From Alphaproteobacteria bacterium (lineage in GTDB: Bacteria; Pseudomonadota; Alphaproteobacteria; CAAGCB01; CAG-977), in the NCBI GenBank assembly GCA_024407875.1, contig JAKSVT010000010.1, positions 1-60,877 of the forward strand: DNA of 60,877 nucleotides, written 5' to 3'. The notes under the pieces are model-generated. The model was not told where the DNA came from, did not search any database, and saw only the letters and a list, made by a program, of their open reading frames with translations. This document shows positions 1 through 8,178 of this stretch, piece after piece (positions within the stretch are counted from its first letter, which is position 1; each line of letters starts with the position of its first letter). A program made the translations under genes and the position numbers.

Positions 1-71
1 TTATACAAATAAAAGTTAGTCAAGGCGAAAGATATATCTCTGAAATTGCTTTAAGAGGTAGAGATTATTAA
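1..71 (+). CDS. C-terminal end of a truncated-by-window gene, possibly a VirB11/TrbB-type ATPase
   Basis: The third forward frame is open from the first base and stops at 69-71, giving about 22 residues that end in SEIALRGRDY. A short tail of the form GxRYxSEI near the C-terminus is reminiscent of VirB11/TrbB secretion ATPases, which would fit the coupling protein and relaxase nearby. The piece is too short for a firm family call; it only shows that a forward-strand gene enters the window from the left. Confidence 0.3.
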   Translation, partial: IQIKVSQGERYISEIALRGRDY

Positions 72-189
72 AAAAAATTGACAGACTTGATTGTTTTCTA
101 CTTCACTTCTAAAGTTTTTTTAGGGGGCTAAAATCATTTTCTAAATGAAGTGATTATTTCTTTTTTTTTATAATTTTTAAATTCTTCAT

Positions 190-516
190 TTAACATGAAA
201 TTTTAGAAATAATTTCTTTTAAAGAAGGAATGTCTGTTTTTGCTGTTTGCCATAATAATTTATAATCTGTTTGACAATAATCGTGAACGAGAATATTTCG
301 CATTCCAATAATAACTCGCCAAGGAACATCGGGAAGTTGATTCTTAAATTCATTAGATAATTTGTTTGCAGCTTCCCCAATTATCATAAAATTATAAGAA
401 ACAGCATCTTGTATAGTTTCAGATTTATAAAAATCACTTTCTTCACAAGATGTTTCCTGAATGATTTTATCTATAGCTTTTAAAATATGTTCAATTCGTT
501 GTTGATCTGTAATCAT
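190..516 (-). CDS. hepT: HepT-like toxin (HEPN domain RNase family)
   Basis: This 108-residue protein belongs to the HepT (DUF86) family, the toxin half of HepT-MntA type VII toxin-antitoxin systems. The diagnostic RX4HXY motif is visible as RNILVHDY at about residues 72-79, preceded by the usual IGEAANKLS helix. HEPN toxins cut RNA; HepT is neutralised when the partner nucleotidyltransferase adds AMP to the motif tyrosine. Its start codon overlaps the end of the upstream mntA by 4 bases, so the two are co-translated. It sits in the mobile element and probably helps stabilise it. Length is normal for the family and no defect is seen. Confidence 0.88.
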   Translation of the reverse strand: MITDQQRIEHILKAIDKIIQETSCEESDFYKSETIQDAVSYNFMIIGEAANKLSNEFKNQLPDVPWRVIIGMRNILVHDYCQTDYKLLWQTAKTDIPSLKEIISKISC

Positions 517-806
517 AAAGATACCATTTCAGAATAAACGTTTTCGTAAAAGGAAACATCTTTCAATGCTGTTGCAGAAACAATATCAACATCACGCTTA
601 AAAAAATCGCTAAAATCTAATTTCATTTTAACTTGATCAAACAATGAAGCTTTATCGTTAAATTTTACCAAAAAATCTACATCACTTTTTTCATTTTCTT
701 CTTTTCGAGCACAAGAACCAAAAATAAAAATTTCTTCCCCATTATATTTTTGAGCTATTTGATAAAGAATGTCTTTATTTTGTTTAATAAAATCCAACAT
801 GCACAT
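513..806 (-). CDS. mntA: MntA-like nucleotidyltransferase antitoxin
   Basis: This is a 97-residue minimal nucleotidyltransferase. The polymerase-beta-like active site is present as FGSCARKEENEKSDVDFLV (GS near residue 31, the acidic pair DVD near 43-45), and a third acid is in the following strand (RDVDIVS). The family AMPylates the HepT toxin. It is first in the operon, with GGAG about 9 bases before the ATG at 806; a second ATG two codons on is possible. Paired with hepT by a 4-base overlap. Both catalytic motifs look intact, so the antitoxin should be active. Confidence 0.87.
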   Translation of the reverse strand: MCMLDFIKQNKDILYQIAQKYNGEEIFIFGSCARKEENEKSDVDFLVKFNDKASLFDQVKMKLDFSDFFKRDVDIVSATALKDVSFYENVYSEMVSL

Positions 807-862
807 TTATAAAATCTCCGATCTTTATAAAAATCATAACAAAAATACAATCTGTTAGCAAT

Positions 863-1116
863 AATATTTTCTCAGAAGGCGAATTAGAAAAGGCTTCAAC
901 TATCCGGAAATTCCGGATAGTTCAAATGAGGGAAAATGTCAAGCTAAGCGTAATATTGATTGCTGCAATCTTGATGTTATAATTTCGGTTGGCTATCGTG
1001 TTAAAAGTATTCGTGGTACACAATTTCGTATTTAGGCTACCAAAAAATTGAAAGATTATTTGGTTAAAGGTTTTGCTATTAATGAAAAGAGACTTCAAAA
1101 AAACAGAGCAAATTAA
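863..1116 (+). pseudogene. rhuM-family pseudogene (frameshift plus nonsense codon)
   Basis: The translation resembles the RhuM/virulence-protein family often found on pathogenicity islands and mobile elements. One frame gives FSEGELEKASTIRKFRIVQ and then runs out of homology near 922. The +1 neighbouring frame continues with NIDCCNLDVIISVGYRVKS, GTQFRI, a TAG stop where the family has tryptophan (FRxWAT), then ATKKLKDYLVKGFAINEKRL. A single lost A in the run at about 923-927 would explain the shift, and TGG to TAG at 1032-1037 the stop. The N-terminal start is missing too. It is a decayed passenger gene of the element. Confidence 0.8.
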
Positions 1117-1256
1117 ACAACTTTAACTCAGCATAAGCTTAATTAACAAATATAGAATAAAAACTAAAGATTTTTACAGCATAAAACTTTTAAAGTTAAT
1201 ATTACTTTGTGATACTCCATTATGCTACATTTTTGATATTTTGTAGACTTTAATAA

Positions 1257-1406
1257 GGTTTTATTCTTATTCAATTTAAAGGAATAAGAATATGGCTCCA
1301 TGGAGAAGAAAATGTTTCTTATGATGAAAACGGTGTAAAATGTTTTTATGAGGATGTTTGGGCAGATATTAGAAAGATTGCTGAAGAATTAGAAAAAAAC
1401 AAATAA
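1257..1406 (+). pseudogene. Small gene remnant of unknown origin
   Basis: A frame open from 1257 to a TAA at 1404-1406 encodes a tail ending YEDVWADIRKIAEELEKNK but has no ATG, GTG or TTG at a sensible place. The composition looks coding. I do not recognise the family. With the rhuM remnant it makes 807-1580 a stretch of decayed genes rather than true spacer. The start region MAPW near 1292 resembles the true start MSPW of the next gene, which may be coincidence. Confidence 0.3.
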
Positions 1407-1580
1407 TGAATTTTAAATATTCTTGAGATATAAATATTTTTTGATTATAATTCTTTTGATTTTAATCAAATCGCGGTATTTATCGCAGATCCTAATAATT
1501 TCCAAAATCGTAAATTTAATAATGTGAAATTTTCTCACGAGTTTGTTTATGTTTGGAATGTTAATTTTAGGATAATTAAA

Positions 1581-3428
1581 ATGTCTCCATGGAGTAGTAT
1601 AGAAAAAGCAAAACGTGTTTTTTATATAGAAACATTTTTATTAATAGTTTTAAGTGTTGCTTTTGCTTACTTGTTTAAAGATAGATGTTCAAATTGTAAA
1701 TCTTCTGATGCACTAAGATGTATATGGTATTTATGTGAAGTACTTAGATGGTCTGCTTATAAAGATGCAGATGTTAATGCTCTTGTAATAGGATTTGCCA
1801 GTATTATTTATGTCTTAATCTTTGGCCTTTGGATATTTAAGTTTTTAACATGTCCAATAGATAAATGCTATGGCGATGCCCATTTTGCTAATAGAATAGA
1901 TTTAAAAAAAATGGGCTTTTTTAATAAATCTAATACAGGAATTGTTGTAGGTAAAATAGGAAATTTTTTGCTTAAAATACCAGCTCTAAGGCATGGTTTA
2001 GTATTAGCCCCAACAAGGTCAGGTAAAACAGCAGGTTTTGTTATTCCAACAGCTTTATCTTTTAAGGGGTCTCTTATAATAGCAGATCCAAAAGGGGAGC
2101 TAGAGCAAATGCTCTCAGATCCTTTAAGAAGAAAAGGAAAAAAAATTTATTCTCTAGATTGGTCAAATGAGAATTCTAAAGATAAATGGAATCCTTTATC
2201 ATTAAAGGTTTTTCCTTCTGTTATAGAAAATTTTAGTAAAGCAGAAAGACAAGCTGAAAGAATAGCCGCTATGCTTGTAAATGCTGATAAAGAAGACCAT
2301 TGGACAACTAATGCAAAAAAACATATAGCAGCTTTAATTTTATTAGCTGTTTATGAAGCTGAATATCAAACTAAAATAGTAAATCCAATGGATCCTAATT
2401 CAATAAAATTTTTTAAAGTTTTAGGCGAGCCTCATTTAGATACAGTTTATCATTATATTGCTAGAGGCGTTGATAAAGAAAAAATTATGAATAATGATCC
2501 TGATGCAGTTCAATCAGCAAAACATAATTTGTATGATGTTATTGCAAGAGCAATAAAATATAAAGCTCCAGATAGAATAGTTAATGATTTGTCATCTTGG
2601 TATAACGCACCAGAAAGTGAAGCGGGATCTCATATGACAACCTTTTTATCAAAAGTTCAAATTTGGAGATCTAGAGCTGTAAGGGGAGCTACTAGTAAAG
2701 CCTCGTTTGAATGGCAAGACTTGAGAGATCAAGCTTGTGCAGTATTTATTAAGTTTCCTCAACAGGATGCTCAAACATTAGGTGTTTTAACAGCTTTGTT
2801 TTTTGAGATGTTTTTTGGATGGGCTTTAGATACACCAAGAAAATCTAATGAAGCTCCTATAGCAATACTAGCTGATGAGTTTGCAAGTTTGCCTAAGATT
2901 AATTTAATGACAGATTTTCTATCAAAAGGAGCAGGGATAGGATCTGTAATTTGGCTTATAGTTCAAGATTTTTCTCAAATAAAAGAGACTTATGGAAATA
3001 ATCAATATGAGACAATTAAAACAAATTGTTCTTATTTACTAACTTATGCTCAAAACAATTTTAATACCCAAAAAGAATTAGCTTTGATGACAGGTAAAAC
3101 AACAAGGAAAAAAATTAATAAATCAACTTCTGCCAAAGGAACTGAAAGCAAGTCTTTTTGTGATGAAGCTGTTGATTTAATGCCTGTGTCAGAATGGGGA
3201 GCTATACCTTTTGGACACCATGTACTTTTAGTTCAAAATTTTATGACGTGTCCTGTTTATTGTAAGACACCGTTGTTTTTTAAAGAGAAATGCTTTGTTA
3301 AGCAACTGCATCCAAGAAATCCAAAAATAGAAACAATAAAAGAATTTTTATATATGAAAGGAAAAGAATTATGGAAGAAGTTTGTTATTCATGTGAAATC
3401 TTTAGTACATTCAATGACAAAACTGTAA
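1581..3428 (+). CDS. VirD4/TraG-family type IV coupling protein
   Basis: A 615-residue coupling ATPase that links a relaxosome to a type IV secretion channel. Two N-terminal membrane segments (about residues 15-35 and 65-90 from the chosen start) precede the P-loop APTRSGKTAGFVIP, the DPKGEL motif and a Walker B region AILADEFASLP; these are the hallmark TraG/VirD4 elements. I place the start at the ATG at 1581, which has AGGA 8 bases upstream, rather than the GTG at 1524, which has no ribosome site. It overlaps the following membrane protein gene by 58 bases, indicating one transcript. Together with the relaxase at 6.2-7.2 kb it makes DNA transfer of the element plausible. Confidence 0.9.
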   Translation: MSPWSSIEKAKRVFYIETFLLIVLSVAFAYLFKDRCSNCKSSDALRCIWYLCEVLRWSAYKDADVNALVIGFASIIYVLIFGLWIFKFLTCPIDKCYGDAHFANRIDLKKMGFFNKSNTGIVVGKIGNFLLKIPALRHGLVLAPTRSGKTAGFVIPTALSFKGSLIIADPKGELEQMLSDPLRRKGKKIYSLDWSNENSKDKWNPLSLKVFPSVIENFSKAERQAERIAAMLVNADKEDHWTTNAKKHIAALILLAVYEAEYQTKIVNPMDPNSIKFFKVLGEPHLDTVYHYIARGVDKEKIMNNDPDAVQSAKHNLYDVIARAIKYKAPDRIVNDLSSWYNAPESEAGSHMTTFLSKVQIWRSRAVRGATSKASFEWQDLRDQACAVFIKFPQQDAQTLGVLTALFFEMFFGWALDTPRKSNEAPIAILADEFASLPKINLMTDFLSKGAGIGSVIWLIVQDFSQIKETYGNNQYETIKTNCSYLLTYAQNNFNTQKELALMTGKTTRKKINKSTSAKGTESKSFCDEAVDLMPVSEWGAIPFGHHVLLVQNFMTCPVYCKTPLFFKEKCFVKQLHPRNPKIETIKEFLYMKGKELWKKFVIHVKSLVHSMTKL

Positions 3429-4318
3429 ATTTTTGTTCAGAATTTTATAGGATGGTTGGTCCTGAATTAAAAGGCTTATTAACATATTTGTTTATGGCAT
3501 GGATGTGCTTTAGATTATGTCAAATGTTATTAGGTAAAATGGAATATTTAAATGATTGTTTAAAAGAATTTGTTGATTTAGCAATTGGAAGTGTTTTGTT
3601 GCAATCATTTGGATATTGGAAAGGATTTACCTTTTGGATTTATAATTTAGGCATGGATTTAGGTGTAAAAGTATTAAAAATTACATCTAATAATGAAGCT
3701 TATATAAATAAATCTGATATGGATGCTTTACTTTTTTATATAGAAGAAAGCTTTACGCCAGTTCTTTCTAAAATAGGATTAATGGTTAGTGATATAAGTT
3801 GGTCAAGTTTTAAGATAAGTTTAGGAATGATACCTGTTGCTGTTTTATATTTTCTGTTGCTATGGAGAATATTTGCAAGTCTATTCAATATATTTGTGCA
3901 ATTGTTTGCTATTAATTTATTGTCTCCTATATTAATTACTTTTTATGCATTACCATTATTTAAAAATTGTATTTTGGGTGCAATAAGGATTTTAATGGCT
4001 AATGCACTTAGGATTGTTTTAGCTTGTGGAACAATAGGAATAATTCTTACTTATTTAAATAGTTTAGAAATGCTGCAAAATGAGGATATTAATTTAAGTG
4101 TTGGAACTGTTGGGTATATGCAAATGTTGTTTACTGCAGCTTTGTTATGGGGAGCTTATGGAACTATAATTGAGACGCCTAGTTTAATATTTAATACAGG
4201 ACATAGCGAAAGATCTAATGCTTTAATAAATAAAATACAAAATTTAACAGGAGCTGGGATGAATTATATGAAATTACATGGAGGAGCTATTGCTACATCT
4301 CTTATGAAAATTAAGTGA
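3371..4318 (+). CDS. VirB6/TrbL-like inner membrane transfer protein
   Basis: A 315-residue polytopic membrane protein with about six hydrophobic segments, including a long pair near residues 145-200, and a hydrophilic Cys-containing N-terminus. Topology and position directly after the coupling protein match TrbL/VirB6, a channel component of type IV secretion. Sequence motifs are weak, so the family call is structural. The ATG at 3371 has a strong AAAGGAAAAG site and gives a 58-base overlap; an internal ATG at 3452 would avoid the overlap. Other secretion genes would have to lie left of the window. Confidence 0.6.
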   Translation: MEEVCYSCEIFSTFNDKTVNFCSEFYRMVGPELKGLLTYLFMAWMCFRLCQMLLGKMEYLNDCLKEFVDLAIGSVLLQSFGYWKGFTFWIYNLGMDLGVKVLKITSNNEAYINKSDMDALLFYIEESFTPVLSKIGLMVSDISWSSFKISLGMIPVAVLYFLLLWRIFASLFNIFVQLFAINLLSPILITFYALPLFKNCILGAIRILMANALRIVLACGTIGIILTYLNSLEMLQNEDINLSVGTVGYMQMLFTAALLWGAYGTIIETPSLIFNTGHSERSNALINKIQNLTGAGMNYMKLHGGAIATSLMKIK

Positions 4319-4460
4319 GATGTTTGTTGATTTAAATATGCTAAAAGTGTAGCTAATTTAGAAAAATATTTGTTGAAAATGTTTAATAAAAAGACTGTTA
4401 TTTACATTTTTATAAAATCTGTATATTATTCAAAAAGTGAACTTTGTGAATGGATTTGTT

Positions 4461-5804
4461 ATGGAAAATAATCGGGTAGAATACAAAGAAAAATTAACAG
4501 ATAATCTTGAAAAAGAAGTTGTTGCTTTTTTGAATTACAAAGAAGGGGGATCCGTTTATATCGGAATAAAAGATGACGGAACTGTTATTGGAATTGAAAA
4601 TCCGGATGAAATTCAACGCAAAATAAAAGATAGATTGGTATCAAATATTTGCCCTAATATAATGGGGCTTTTTGATGTTTTGTGTGAACAATTGGATAAC
4701 AAAAAAGTTGTTAAAATTTCTTTGGCTAGTGGAATGCAAAAACCTTACTATATAAAAAACAAAGGGATGTCAGAGAGTGGATGTTTTATCAGAATTGGAT
4801 CTTCTGCTCAACCAATGCCAACACAGATGATAGAGGATTTATTTAAGAAAAGAGTTCAATATACAATTGCTGACATTCCCTCAAGATACCAAGATTTGAC
4901 TTTTAATCAATTAAAAATTTATTACGAAGGTAAAGGTAAAAGACTTAACGAAAATTTCGCTAGAAATCTTGAATTATTAACTACAGACGGTAAATATAAT
5001 TACCTAGCGTATTTGTTAGCAGATAATAATAATTTGTCGTTTAGATATGCAGAATATGAAAATAATACAAAAATAAAATTAAAGAAATTAAGTGAGTATG
5101 GATTTTGTTCTATAATTAAGGCTCTAAATTTTATTTTAGATAAATTGGAAGTTGTTAATGATACTTTTGCCAGAATTACAGATGCTTCGTATTATCGTGA
5201 AGAAAGTAGACGATTGGATCCAGTTGCATTGAGAGAATTGATTATTAACGCTTTTGTTCATAATGATTATTCATCTGGAGATACACCAATAATTGAACAA
5301 TTTTCTGATAGAATTGTTATAACTTCGTATGGAAATTTACCACAAAATCTTTCAAAAGAAGATTATTTTAACGGGGTTTCTAGTCCAAAAAATCGAGAAT
5401 TAATGAGAATTTTTAAGGACCTTGAATTAGTTGAACAATTAGGTTCAGGCATGAATAGAGTTATGTCTGTTTACGATAGATCAAATTTTGAATTTTTAGA
5501 TAGTGTCTTGCGCGTAACTTTACCATTTAAAGAAGGATTTGAAGCTAAAGGAAAATTAAAAAGTAAGGAGAAAAGTAAGGAGAAAAGTAAGGAGAAAAGT
5601 AAGGAGAAAAGTAAGGAGAAAAGTAAGGAGAAAATTGAAAGCTTTTTAAAATTAAATCCTGCTTGTACAACGCAAGAACTTGTAAAATTGACAGGATTTA
5701 GTAGGTCTGGGGTTGAAAAAATTTTAAAAAGTTTAAAAGAAGAGGGCTGTTTGATACGCATAGGATCTGATAGAAAAGGGGCTTGGAAAATAGTTAAAAA
5801 GTAA
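4461..5804 (+). CDS. AlbA_2 (divergent AAA-4) domain ATP-binding/DNA-binding regulator
   Basis: A 447-residue protein with an N-terminal AlbA_2 domain (motifs FLNYKEGGSVYIGIKDDG and GCFIRIGSSAQPMP), a central GHKL-like ATPase region (LRELIINAFVHNDYS, then a GSGMNRV glycine motif) and a C-terminal winged-helix domain (LVKLTGFSRSGVEKILKSLKEEG). Proteins of this build are common on mobile elements and are usually called transcriptional regulators; the target is unknown. Between ATPase and winged helix is a linker of six KSKE units encoded by a perfect 12-bp repeat. The ATG at 4461 is preferred; a GTG at 4437 would add eight residues with no domain support. Confidence 0.85.
   Translation: MENNRVEYKEKLTDNLEKEVVAFLNYKEGGSVYIGIKDDGTVIGIENPDEIQRKIKDRLVSNICPNIMGLFDVLCEQLDNKKVVKISLASGMQKPYYIKNKGMSESGCFIRIGSSAQPMPTQMIEDLFKKRVQYTIADIPSRYQDLTFNQLKIYYEGKGKRLNENFARNLELLTTDGKYNYLAYLLADNNNLSFRYAEYENNTKIKLKKLSEYGFCSIIKALNFILDKLEVVNDTFARITDASYYREESRRLDPVALRELIINAFVHNDYSSGDTPIIEQFSDRIVITSYGNLPQNLSKEDYFNGVSSPKNRELMRIFKDLELVEQLGSGMNRVMSVYDRSNFEFLDSVLRVTLPFKEGFEAKGKLKSKEKSKEKSKEKSKEKSKEKSKEKIESFLKLNPACTTQELVKLTGFSRSGVEKILKSLKEEGCLIRIGSDRKGAWKIVKK
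5559..5630 (+). repeat. 12-bp tandem repeat, six perfect units, within the AlbA_2 gene
   Basis: Six uninterrupted copies of AAAAGTAAGGAG encode (KSKE)6, a charged linker. Because the unit is four codons, slippage changes linker length without breaking the frame. A further copy, identical over 19 bases including the sequence after the last unit, lies at 5797-5815 and supplies the gene's TAA stop in a different frame. Each unit contains the Shine-Dalgarno-like core AAGGAG. Confidence 0.95.
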
Positions 5805-6019
5805 GGAGAAAATTGTTTACAGTTTTTTTCTGACATCTTTATTTTAGTTTAAATTTGACAAAATCAAGTAATGATGTTAATTCAATAATAGCAGAAATGC
5901 ATAAAAGCGGTGTATCTCAGCCGTTAAATGAGAATTTTATACGTAGGTTTCTCTTGACCTTTAATAAGAATTTTATTACGTGGGTGTTTCGCAGCCCTAC
6001 AAGTGCGAACTATAACAGC

Positions 6020-6046
6020 AAGGGCATTTAGTTGCCCTTATTTTTT
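6020..6046 (+). terminator. Rho-independent terminator after the AlbA_2 gene
   Basis: The arms AAGGGCA and TGCCCTT enclose a short TTTAGT loop and are followed by TTATTTTTT. It is the only strong forward terminator between the AlbA_2 gene and the convergent relaxase gene. The preceding 5840-6010 holds no gene; it has two imperfect copies of an AGAATTTTAT/ACGT/GGTTTC-like segment near 5932 and 5968. Confidence 0.65.
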
Positions 6047-6152
6047 AGGATTATTAAATACAATTAAATAAAGTTTTATTATTATTAATAAAACCACGTT
6101 TTAAGAGGCTTGCCTCATAAAATCACGCGTTAAATGTATGCTTCAAAAGTAT

Positions 6153-7202
6153 TTAAATTTTACATACATTAAGATTTTTGGTTTCATAAATAGCCCATTT
6201 AATTCTATTAATTTGTTCTTGATTAATAGAAAAGTTTGACGAAGTTATTTTAGGTAAATTAGTAGAGTTCATATCATTTTCAAAAATATTAGGCCTGTTA
6301 TTTGCATAATAAAAAGCTGTTTTAGGATGTTCGATGTACATTTCTAAAAACTTTTGTTTTGCCATAATAGGATCATTAAATGATAAAGACCATTTGTTAA
6401 GCTGATCAGATTTTATCCATGAATAATCTATAGGAGAAGGAGAGTTTAATGGATTTTTATATCTGCTATACCAATTAGGAACTTGACGTTCTAATAATGT
6501 TTTCTTTACAGGAATTTTATCAATTTTTCGCTCATAACATCTTGAAGCAGTAAGTTCAATACCAAATTTTTTAGCAGTTTCGACTTGGTGAATACGCATA
6601 TTTTGTATTTCTTTTTTTCTAAAGTTAAGCTTTTTATGCCCATTTGATAAACGAAGTAATACATGAATATGTGATCTAGCTTGATGAGTATGGGCTGTAT
6701 AAACATATTTAAAACCATCTTCTCCAAAAGGTTTCATATATTCAGTAGCAAATTTATTTAATTGTTCTTTGGTTAGATTACAGTCTTTAGGAAAAGAGAC
6801 TATAAAATGAACCATTAGTCTTTCATTTTTTCTTTTTTGCTCCAAATTAAAGTCTTCAATTTTATCTTTAAATTCATTTTTGTTTATAGAATTATAGCTT
6901 TCATCTAAAATATTATTTGGCTTTTCTAATCCCTTAGAATGTTCTGCAATATAAGATATTGCATTATAAGTTTGTTTAGATGAATAAGTATAAGAAGCAA
7001 TTTTAAACATAGCTTCATGAGATTTATTAAATGAAGAAAAATCAGTTTTTTGATATGAAACATCGTTTTTAAATTTAGCTTCATGCTGATTATAAGTAGC
7101 TTCATTAGAACGTTTAAAACTCTTATATTGTATAGGAAAATCTCTGTCTCGATATAACCCTTTTATATGAGCTTTGAAAAAATCAAATTCAATATTAGAC
7201 AT
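6153..7202 (-). CDS. MOBP-type relaxase (mobilization endonuclease)
   Basis: A 349-residue relaxase that would nick the element's transfer origin and pilot the strand. The N-terminal third carries tyrosines in a TYNAISYIAEHSKGLE segment like the MobA/VirD2 active-site helix, followed by MVHFIVSFPKD and the metal-binding histidine motif ARSHIHVLLRLSNGHKKLNFRK (HUH motif III). The C-terminal region is short and has no helicase or primase domain. It overlaps mobC by 8 bases on the reverse strand, and an RP4-like nick sequence lies just upstream of mobC, which independently supports the MOBP class. Reading frame is intact. Confidence 0.85.
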   Translation of the reverse strand: MSNIEFDFFKAHIKGLYRDRDFPIQYKSFKRSNEATYNQHEAKFKNDVSYQKTDFSSFNKSHEAMFKIASYTYSSKQTYNAISYIAEHSKGLEKPNNILDESYNSINKNEFKDKIEDFNLEQKRKNERLMVHFIVSFPKDCNLTKEQLNKFATEYMKPFGEDGFKYVYTAHTHQARSHIHVLLRLSNGHKKLNFRKKEIQNMRIHQVETAKKFGIELTASRCYERKIDKIPVKKTLLERQVPNWYSRYKNPLNSPSPIDYSWIKSDQLNKWSLSFNDPIMAKQKFLEMYIEHPKTAFYYANNRPNIFENDMNSTNLPKITSSNFSINQEQINRIKWAIYETKNLNVCKI

Positions 7203-7512
7203 TTATGTATAAATCCAAAATTTGATCAAGACGCTTTTTTAGCTTTAAAAATTTATCTATGTTGTTTTCTAATGATGATTTATCAAGTAAACCAACAGTG
7301 TTTAATTTTGTAGCTATTTGATTAATATTAATTCCAATAGTATGAAGTTCTTTGTAAATTTCTTTTAAAGAATTTAGTTCTTCATCAGAAGGAATTTTTG
7401 AATTTAATAATCCTGAAATTATAAAAGATCTAATAGCTTTAGATTTGTTTTCAAATAGTGATAATGATTTATATTGTTTATCTGATAAACGAAAAGATAT
7501 CCTTTTAGACAT
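7195..7512 (-). CDS. mobC: MobC-like relaxosome accessory protein
   Basis: A 105-residue protein with a ribbon-helix-helix-like N-terminus (RISFRLSDKQYKSLSLF) and the MobC signature LHTIGININQIATKLN near residues 55-70, followed by a coiled-coil-like helix. MobC proteins bind oriT next to the nick site and help the relaxase open it. It is first in a two-gene operon with the relaxase, overlapping it by 8 bases, and the predicted oriT lies 90-130 bases upstream. Confidence 0.85.
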   Translation of the reverse strand: MSKRISFRLSDKQYKSLSLFENKSKAIRSFIISGLLNSKIPSDEELNSLKEIYKELHTIGININQIATKLNTVGLLDKSSLENNIDKFLKLKKRLDQILDLYINV

Positions 7513-7602
7513 AATTAAAATGCCTCGCAGAGATATTGAGCGTCAGATATGAGATGATTTTATTTTAACAAATAAAATATCAAAATCAAGCGAAATGCCT
7601 TG

Positions 7603-7641
7603 TTTGTCGGACATTTTTGTCTGACAAAAAGGCTATCCTGC
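7603..7641. other. Predicted origin of transfer (oriT) with RP4-like nick site
   Basis: An 11-bp inverted repeat with one mismatch (TTTGTCGGACA at 7603-7613 and TGTCTGACAAA at 7618-7628, four-base loop) lies 12 bases before CTATCCTGCCC at 7633-7643. That 11-mer equals the RP4/IncP nick region, so the predicted cut is between G7640 and C7641 on the forward strand. A third copy of the arm, TGTCGGACAAA, is at 7714-7724. The placement upstream of mobC-relaxase is the usual one. The rest of 7513-7825 holds no gene. Confidence 0.75.
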
Positions 7642-7837
7642 CCTTAAATTGTTTTTTTGTTATAAAAGGAGCTAGAAATGCTTGAAATTGATTGAGTTAA
7701 AGTGGCAAATTTATGTCGGACAAATTTTGAATGAAAAGTCAATCAATTTTTTGAACATAATTACAGTTATTTGTTTTGATTTTTCTTTGTTTTATAGGTA
7801 GCATTTGTTTATCGTTTAAAAAAATGGAGTGTATGAA

Positions 7838-8110
7838 ATGAATAAAACAGAATTAGTAGATTCAATTGCAAAATTATCAGGCTTAACAAAAGTTGATAGT
7901 GAAAAAGCTTTAAATGCAACATTAGATGCCGTTGTAAAAGCATTAAAGGAGAACGACGAAGTTCGCTTAGTTGGCTTCGGTACATTTGCTGTTTCAAAAC
8001 GTAAAGCAACAGTAGGTCGCAATCCTCGTACAGGAAAAGAAATTAAAATTGCTGCTTGCAATGCACCAAAATTTAAAGCTGGTAAAACATTGAAAGATGC
8101 TTTGAATTAA
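7838..8110 (+). CDS. HU-family DNA-binding protein (element copy)
   Basis: A 90-residue histone-like protein that bends DNA. The family signature GFGTFAVSKRKATVGRNPRTGKEI is complete at about residues 46-69. The ATG at 7838 is chosen because GGAG at 7826-7829 sits 8 bases upstream; a GTG at 7829 lies inside that ribosome site. It differs by about 12 residues, counted by eye, from the second HU gene at 14,160, and the two share the leader GGAGTGTATGAAATG. Being next to oriT and the relaxase genes, it may act as a relaxosome or excision architectural factor, though it could simply be a captured host gene. Confidence 0.95.
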   Translation: MNKTELVDSIAKLSGLTKVDSEKALNATLDAVVKALKENDEVRLVGFGTFAVSKRKATVGRNPRTGKEIKIAACNAPKFKAGKTLKDALN

Positions 8111-8131
8111 TTTCTTGCTAATAAAAAAATT

Positions 8132-8174
8132 AAAACGGTCTCTTATATTTTTCTATAAGAGGCTGTTTTGTTTT
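8132..8174 (+). terminator. Rho-independent terminator of the first HU gene
   Basis: A long stem with AAAACGGTCTCTTATA against TATAAGAGGCTGTTTT (two G-U-type mismatches) and a TTTTTC loop ends in a T-rich run. The T-run overlaps the end of the convergent Toprim-like gene at 8179, so it may serve both strands. Confidence 0.7.
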
Positions 8175-8178
8175 TATG

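Noticed and set aside
899-921. 23-base perfect palindrome as an operator site
   Set aside because: It falls inside rhuM homology where the codons for STIRKFRIV naturally create it; no adjacent promoter supports an operator.
5559-5630. CRISPR-like array
   Set aside because: The units are contiguous 12-mers with no spacers and are translated as a linker. No CRISPR array or cas gene was seen anywhere in the window.
5471-5836. Reverse-strand frame with an LLFS repeat
   Set aside because: It is the antisense shadow of the (KSKE)6 tract in the AlbA_2 gene, which has clear domains.
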